From Lateolabrax maculatus (taxonomy: Eukaryota; Chordata; Actinopteri; Acropomatiformes; Lateolabracidae): a stretch of DNA of 64,000 nucleotides. This document shows positions 58,304 to 64,000 of this stretch, in pieces. Within the stretch, counting starts at the first letter, position 1; every line of letters begins with the position of its first letter. The notes beneath the pieces are model-generated. The model did no database searches. It was not told the origin of the DNA and saw only the letters and a list, made by a program, of their open reading frames with translations. Both the position numbers and the translations under genes were made by a program. The stretch lies in NCBI GenBank assembly GCA_031216445.1, contig CM062210.1, positions 9,172,501 to 9,236,500 on the forward strand, in the 5' to 3' direction.

Positions 58304-60177
58304 ATGTCTCTGATCCTGTTTGCCTTTGTGGTCCGGGTCAGGGATGGACTCCCCCTGTCAGCCTCCACAGACTTTGAACACAACCGAGAGCTCCAGGAGA
58401 GGAAGCAGCAGCTCAGGACCATCAGCAAGGCACTGCCCCGTTTCCCTGACAGAGGGACCGTCAAGGGCCAGGAGCTCAACATATTGTAAGGATTCAGGAA
58501 AGAAAGCAGCAACAGACTGTCACTGCAAAAATACACAATGCACAGTCCAAAGCAACTCAGTGTGTATTTGATTTTGTGATGCTGAAGACAGACACAGTGT
58601 TGTCCATTTGATCACAGGGGCATCCATGTCACGCTGCGTCAGGCTGTTTGTTTACTAAACACCTTTTCTCCTCTCACCTGTTCAGCTTCGCCTCATCAGA
58701 GGGTGTATCCTACATGACCGTGTGCCACTGCAGCCTCCCTGTTGCTAAGGCCTTCTGCTTCCTGGAAGATCTGCGCTGGGAGTTCACAGCATGCTTCAAT
58801 AGCACTGTTGTTGCCTTGGCAGCTAGGCCATATCCGTTTTTGGAATTTGGTGAGTAGGAGGAGTAATATTGTCATCTAGATTTGCTGTTGATGTTTTGGG
58901 ATTGCAATTAAAATACTATGTGTTGAATGACAAACAAAGCTCCCGCGTTGTGATACTTTAATGTAAAAATAAATACACTGGTTTATCCTAATGTTGCCTT
59001 TGCTGCCAATTGACAGACAGCACCATTCAGAAGCTGAAGCAGCAGTACAACCAGAGCAGGGGTCCGGCCCTGGAGGTGACATTGGCAGAGGTCCAGGAGG
59101 ATCTAAAGATCCACCCACCACAAGTAATTCAGTTGGAGGAAGTGGAGCTCACCAACGGCACTGCAAATGGGCATATCGAGCAAGGTCCTGGATCTGGTGA
59201 GACTTAAAAAAGTTCTCAAAATTTTCTCTGTGTTTTATTGTTTTACACTTCTAATATGGTCACTTTCTTTTGTTTAACAGGTCAGAATGTAAGACTCGAA
59301 CCAGTGACAGCACCGGGCATCCTTTCTCTGGTCCTAAATATCATGTGTGCATCTTTGAACATAATCCGTGGTGTTCACCTCATAGAGTACACATTCCAGG
59401 TATTCATTATAAGCTTATGTTTTATATTCAATAAAAATATTTTGTATATACATTGTTTAAGAGAAATAATGCTATCCTATGGCTTTCTCACTCACATAAG
59501 AAATTCATTTGTCATGTTTAGTTGGGGATTTTATTAGGAAATAGTGTTGTATAAGATAATATTAATTATGTTGTGTTGAGCTGGTTGAACTTGCTGTTAT
59601 ATATTATCATTGTACTGAAAAAGCAGATGTTTGATAATGATGAGGTCAGCACAAAACTGAAAAATTGTCCCCACTTGTGTGAATTAGCTATAATCTGACA
59701 TCACATTACATTTTAAATTATGTAGACTTTCACATGATATCACAAATCAACATTTTAATTTTATTTTTATTTTTCCTGCTTTCATTTTTTTACACTCAGG
59801 ATGATTATGAAGGTATATGGAATGTCGTGGCATTTCTTCTGGCGTTTGTCTGCTGTGTGTTTCAGGTAAATTTTAAAACATTTTAAAGTTCACTTTAACT
59901 GTTCATTGCAAACTGAAACCCACTCATGTCAAACTCTCTCTGACACTCCATGTTAATGACCTCTCTGTGTCCACAGTGCCACCTGTACCTGTTCCACTCA
60001 TCTCTGAAGAAATTCAAGTCCTTCACTCTGTTAAGTGTGATTGTCCTATGCAACCTCTACCTGCTTGGCCCGAGGAATGCGTGGCAGCTGATCTTCCACA
60101 TTTCAGTCGCCTCCCTCTCCACCTTCCTCATCCTCACCCGCAAACTCCAAGACAGAACCAATGACTGTGGGGTCTGA
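58304..60177 (+). CDS. sec22c: Vesicle-trafficking protein SEC22C
   Basis: Longin-domain protein of the early secretory pathway (ER to Golgi). Coding exons are 58304-58485, 58686-58849, 59017-59196, 59281-59399, 59800-59865 and 59977-60177: 912 bases, 303 residues, the same length as human SEC22C, with every phase matching. It starts MSLILFAFVVRVRDGLPLSA, has the longin domain over about 1-120, a charged linker (VIQLEEVELTNGTANGH), then four hydrophobic segments from about residue 186 (APGILSLVLNIMC, WNVVAFLLAFVCCVFQ, FTLLSVIVLCNLYLL and the ILTR-preceding helix). It ends DRTNDCGV, close to the mammalian end. Unlike SEC22B it has no R-SNARE motif or single tail anchor, as known for SEC22A and SEC22C. 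It lies head to head with nktr. Confidence 0.96.
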
Positions 60178-62700
60178 GGAGCAGAGGATAGTCATGTTGC
60201 ACCTTTCACAGCTGTTTGTGTCATCAGTGCAGGTGAGAATGACGAGTTATGAACACGTTGGGTGGATTTTTAACAAAAAACATCATCATCATGGAAAATT
60301 CTAATTACAAGTTAATATTTTCTTGTATACGGCATGTACTTGCACTTTGTGTACATTGTTTTCAAGACTGTAAAGCGTATACAGTTAAATGCAGTTCATT
60401 CTGGATCCTTTAAATTATCTGTTTAACCTAAAAAAAAACAAACAAAAAAAAAAAATACAAACAGATACTAACAGAAAAAGCAGTCATTGCCATCCTGTCC
60501 TAAAAAGGTTTTGAAGAAAATGAAGGATTTTTTTTAGTCGCGGTGCTGACCAAAGTTTTTCATGTAGAAACTATATTTTTTATCACAGCACAAACTTTTG
60601 AATTTGGTCATTCTTGCGATTTTGTAATTAAGATGCATTTCTGCTCACATTCAGCTCAGTATTATTTATGCAACCACAGGCCATTGATTATTTTTTGCGG
60701 TTTAAAACGCAAGGTGATTGTATCAGACATTGGATTTAATCGAACACACGGCTGATTAGCAAACAATTACGTCGTCCATCCCGCATTGGTGTGATACATT
60801 TAGTGCAGTTTGATTTAGGATCCCGTGACCGTCAAGTAAAGTAGACAATGCAGCTCTTTTACTTGTTTTCCATTATTTGCTCATTATGCTACAGTACAGA
60901 CCTAATGCAGAGGTGTAAATATAAAGCTATGGGTTGTTTCATGCCTTACTCTGTTTGTTTAATTGTGTTGACATGTATACAGATACACTGGGAAGTGCTC
61001 AGCTAGTCACTGCAAAGGTTTAAATGTAAGGGCTCTGCTATTTAATGACTTAATGGAAATTGCATTCTTTACTGAGGGACAGTTAGTCTTATAGTCATGT
61101 AAGGCATGATGTTAAGGCATATTATCTTACTATTTTCAACACAGTTTGGAGAAAGGAGAAACATATCACATCAACTCCAATTTAAATTGAGACATTTTAG
61201 TTTGTCTGTTTCTTGTTTTTCTACTGATTTATACATTCTCTAAATGTAAACTGTGTGTAAGAATATGAAAGCACTGATATGATGAGTATTGAAATTTGTC
61301 TGAATGCACTATTAGGTTTAGATTTTTTTGTTGGGTATGGAACTTAAAAGTGTTCAGCTAAAATAATATTTATATCCTGATTTATGTTTACTTTATTTTT
61401 CTTAGGGAACGATGTTAGTAACCCCAATCTATAGTTCTCAGATTGTTATAAGCAGAAATCATATAGTTATAATCTATGTTTGAGTATAGAAGACATCACA
61501 GTAGCGCTGCTAAATAAATAGGCTAAGTATAAGTCTCCTTATAGTTAATTTTTTTTAACATTTTGTGTATTTAGCTTCTTAGACATTCAGTTTTTAATAG
61601 CTAAACAGTTGCACTGATGTCCAGTAAGCGAGGGAAGTAAATTCTTAGTTTGTAGTGTTTGTCAAACAAGTAGCGTCGTGCCGTTGTGTCCTTTTCATCA
61701 GGCTATTCCCTCATTTTAAAAGGGGAAAAAAGCTAAGAGGGAATTTTTAAGGCAAACAAAAAGGCTGCTTCTCATCCAACAAATCAAACATCCTTCATTA
61801 AAATGTACAAATAGTTTGGGACAGTCACTTTCAGCTTGTAGTTTACAAAGACTGAGGAAACTCAGACATTTTCACTGGAAGCCTAAAGTGTAGTGTAGCT
61901 GCAGATAACACAGTTGAGCCTATTAATACATTTTCCATTTGTTCTCAAGGAGGCTGTGCTATTCAGATATTTTGGCAAATTGCTGAGAATTAGACTGGCT
62001 CAGTGAACCCTTTAAAGCTGTGTTCAACCATCTAACAGAGGAGTAAACTCTTGTTTAAATGAGGTTTTCTTTTACGGGGTCATTTGTTCTGCTGCATGGT
62101 ATTTTCTGTGCAGAACACTGGTGATGCTGTAATATTTTTGATACAAAGGAGGTTTTACTGACTCACCCTTTTCACTGTAGACTACAGGTTGTCGACCAAA
62201 TGAATTGTAAAATAATGTTCTAAAGATGTAGAACCAAATAATGTGGAGGATATTTTAACACTTGAAAATAAAAATAATGGAGAATTATGTTGATTATGAA
62301 GGTTTATAACCTACAGTAGAAATACACTGAACAATTGAAACATGCGGCAGCCTTCTCTTAATATATATATTTTCCTTTTTCAGCATCTGAAGTCTTAAAT
62401 CTAATCTGAGTCGGTTTTGAAAATCATTCAGGTTTGGAAGGGCAACCTGAAGTATGTTTAGTAGGACATTTTCTTGTTCGATACCAAACTCAGTCAGAAG
62501 AATTAAGTTATTTGTATCTTATTAGACTCACATGAGGTTGATTCAGTTGTTTTTGTGGCTGCAACCTGTTTGTAATAATGGGAGGTAATGGAACAATGTC
62601 ATTTATTGTAACTGCCAAATACACTGGTGATTACAGGGCTTTATTTTTTTCCTGCGGTGGTAAAACTGACATTTCATTAATAAATAGTGTCTTTTTTCCA
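60178..62700 (+). other. sec22c: Probable sec22c 3' UTR
   Basis: AT-rich, no gene. AATAAA motifs lie at 61513-61518, 62267-62272 and 62679-62684. The last is followed by a T/GT-rich stretch and is a reasonable distal end, giving a trailer of about 2.5 kb. Usage cannot be told from sequence. Confidence 0.4.
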
Positions 62701-64000
62701 TTTGTTGATCTCTGATTTGTGTGTCCAAGAAATCAGCGTTACCTCCAAGTGATTAGACAAAATAGAATATTATAGAATATTATTACCGTGATTATTTGGA
62801 TCATTTTCCCTTTAAAAATATGACTATATGCTGCATCCATATAAGAAGTTTTAATGTTTGAACCTGCATCAGCACAACGGGATATACATGGAAGAAATAA
62901 CAAAACTATAGATAAAAATGGTATTAAATTGCTACAGCAAACTTCAAAATGTATTGATGCATTTTTCCAATATTACACCAGATGGAGCTCTTTCACTATG
63001 TACTAGTCTTCATTTAAGTTGGTGTCTATTTCAGAGCTTGTTGCTCTGGTTAGTTAATGACACTAGTCTGTAGTAAATATACACCAGGCTACTGGCCAAA
63101 CAAATCAAATGGATGAAAGTGTAAAATGAAAAAAAACAACACTCAACTTACGTCGTTGTGATTATTCACTTGTGAGACAACGTCAAACCTGACAGGAAGG
63201 GTCACAAATGGTGGGAATAACTATAAAATGAAATTAACAATAAACCTGTACAACAAGCGTCAAAAGTATTATATTATAGATTCCCACATCCATCGGACTC
63301 TCTGTTGCCACTGATATTTTGTTAGTGACTTACAGACATTGACGTAGTTGTGTCATTAGGTATAAAGCATGCAGAAGGTTTGTCTGCATTTTCATCCATA
63401 TTAAGGAAGGAAATTTGAGGTTGTAACCTACAAACAAATGGAACATGTCCCTCAGAGCTCATAGTGGCATTATAAATCCAAAGTGCCATCAGTCCTGCTA
63501 CAATGCATTTAAATTAAACCATCAGCTTCAGTGATCCTCATTTGCATGGATTAACCTCTTTTATCCTAATTGGCAGACACTCCTGCAGTTGAGAAGCTGC
63601 CCTCTATCCCTCAACAAATAGGCTTAACAGCATGGGTGGCCCAGTTCAAATGTTTATGGCTCACATTTCCTCTGCTTATTCATGTTCACAGAACAGCAGC
63701 ACTGTTGTTTTTTAAATTTTTTTATAAATGTTTGTCTTATCAGCTCAGGGTAATAATAGAATACACAGCAAATGACTTTCAGATATGTTTTAATCCAATG
63801 TTTACTACCATTCCTATTTCCATTTTATTGTAGAGGTGATATAATCTAATGTTTCTTAATAACCATCAGATGGAATGGTTATTACACACATACACACACT
63901 GGACAATTTCCTGTCTCTGTGCTATTTACTGTCACTGACTGACAGTTGCTGGCATTAAATCTGCATCCATGTCAGCCAAACAGTTGACAATAGCTGACCT
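62701..64000. other. Intergenic right end
   Basis: AT-rich sequence with no recognised gene. The ATG-opened frame at 63570 (MADTPAVEKLPS) has no family resemblance and lies in AT-rich DNA, so it is not called. Confidence 0.4.

Noticed and set aside
63570..63833. 87-codon frame at the right end (MADTPAVEKLPS)
   Set aside because: No recognisable domain, AT-rich composition, and no splice or promoter context.
1..64000. CRISPR arrays, bacterial defence systems, operons, integrated viral genes, tRNA or rRNA genes
   Set aside because: None was recognised by reading. The window is ordinary vertebrate genomic DNA, although a structured RNA search could not be run here.

Overview
This is eukaryotic, specifically teleost and probably percomorph, genomic DNA. 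The window holds six vertebrate protein-coding genes with GT-AG introns, long AC/GT microsatellites and many short dispersed elements of types I recall from spiny-rayed fish genomes. Nothing bacterial, viral or plasmid-like was recognised. No species is named, and teleost a/b paralogue suffixes cannot be assigned from the sequence alone.

Layout, left to right: (1) the last three coding exons of gars1 (+, 65-781); (2) hhatl (+, 3915-8481), a membrane protein of the MBOAT family; (3) klhl40 (+, 10253-13700), a BTB-BACK-Kelch muscle protein; (4) zbtb47 (-, 20080-39332), a BTB and nine-zinc-finger transcription factor whose start codon appears to be the last three bases of a first exon 13.7 kb upstream of the next exon; (5) nktr (-, 43185-55166), a cyclophilin fused to a long Arg/Ser-rich tail; (6) sec22c (+, 58304-60177), a longin-domain protein with a multi-pass C-terminus. 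For the last five genes I assembled every coding exon by splice sites, phase and protein continuity. The reading frames close exactly at 537, 614, 745, 1394 and 303 residues.

The hhatl-klhl40-zbtb47-nktr-sec22c block matches the gene neighbourhood I recall on human chromosome 3p22, so this is conserved synteny and not a novel system. hhatl and klhl40 are both striated-muscle genes, and each has a perfect MEF2-type site upstream; klhl40 also has four CAGCTG E-boxes. nktr and sec22c start head to head about 0.1-0.3 kb apart and probably share a promoter. zbtb47 probably starts in a GC-rich block near 39.3-39.9 kb that carries a perfect CRE palindrome.

The most unusual things seen are two zbtb47 splice acceptors whose pyrimidine tract has been replaced by a 19-base C run and by a (TG)n microsatellite, overlapping upstream ORFs in the inferred zbtb47 and sec22c leaders, a stop-free 84-base intron in hhatl, and a set of terminally inverted dispersed repeats clustered in and around zbtb47. 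The remaining non-coding DNA is described stretch by stretch; much of it shows nothing I can interpret.
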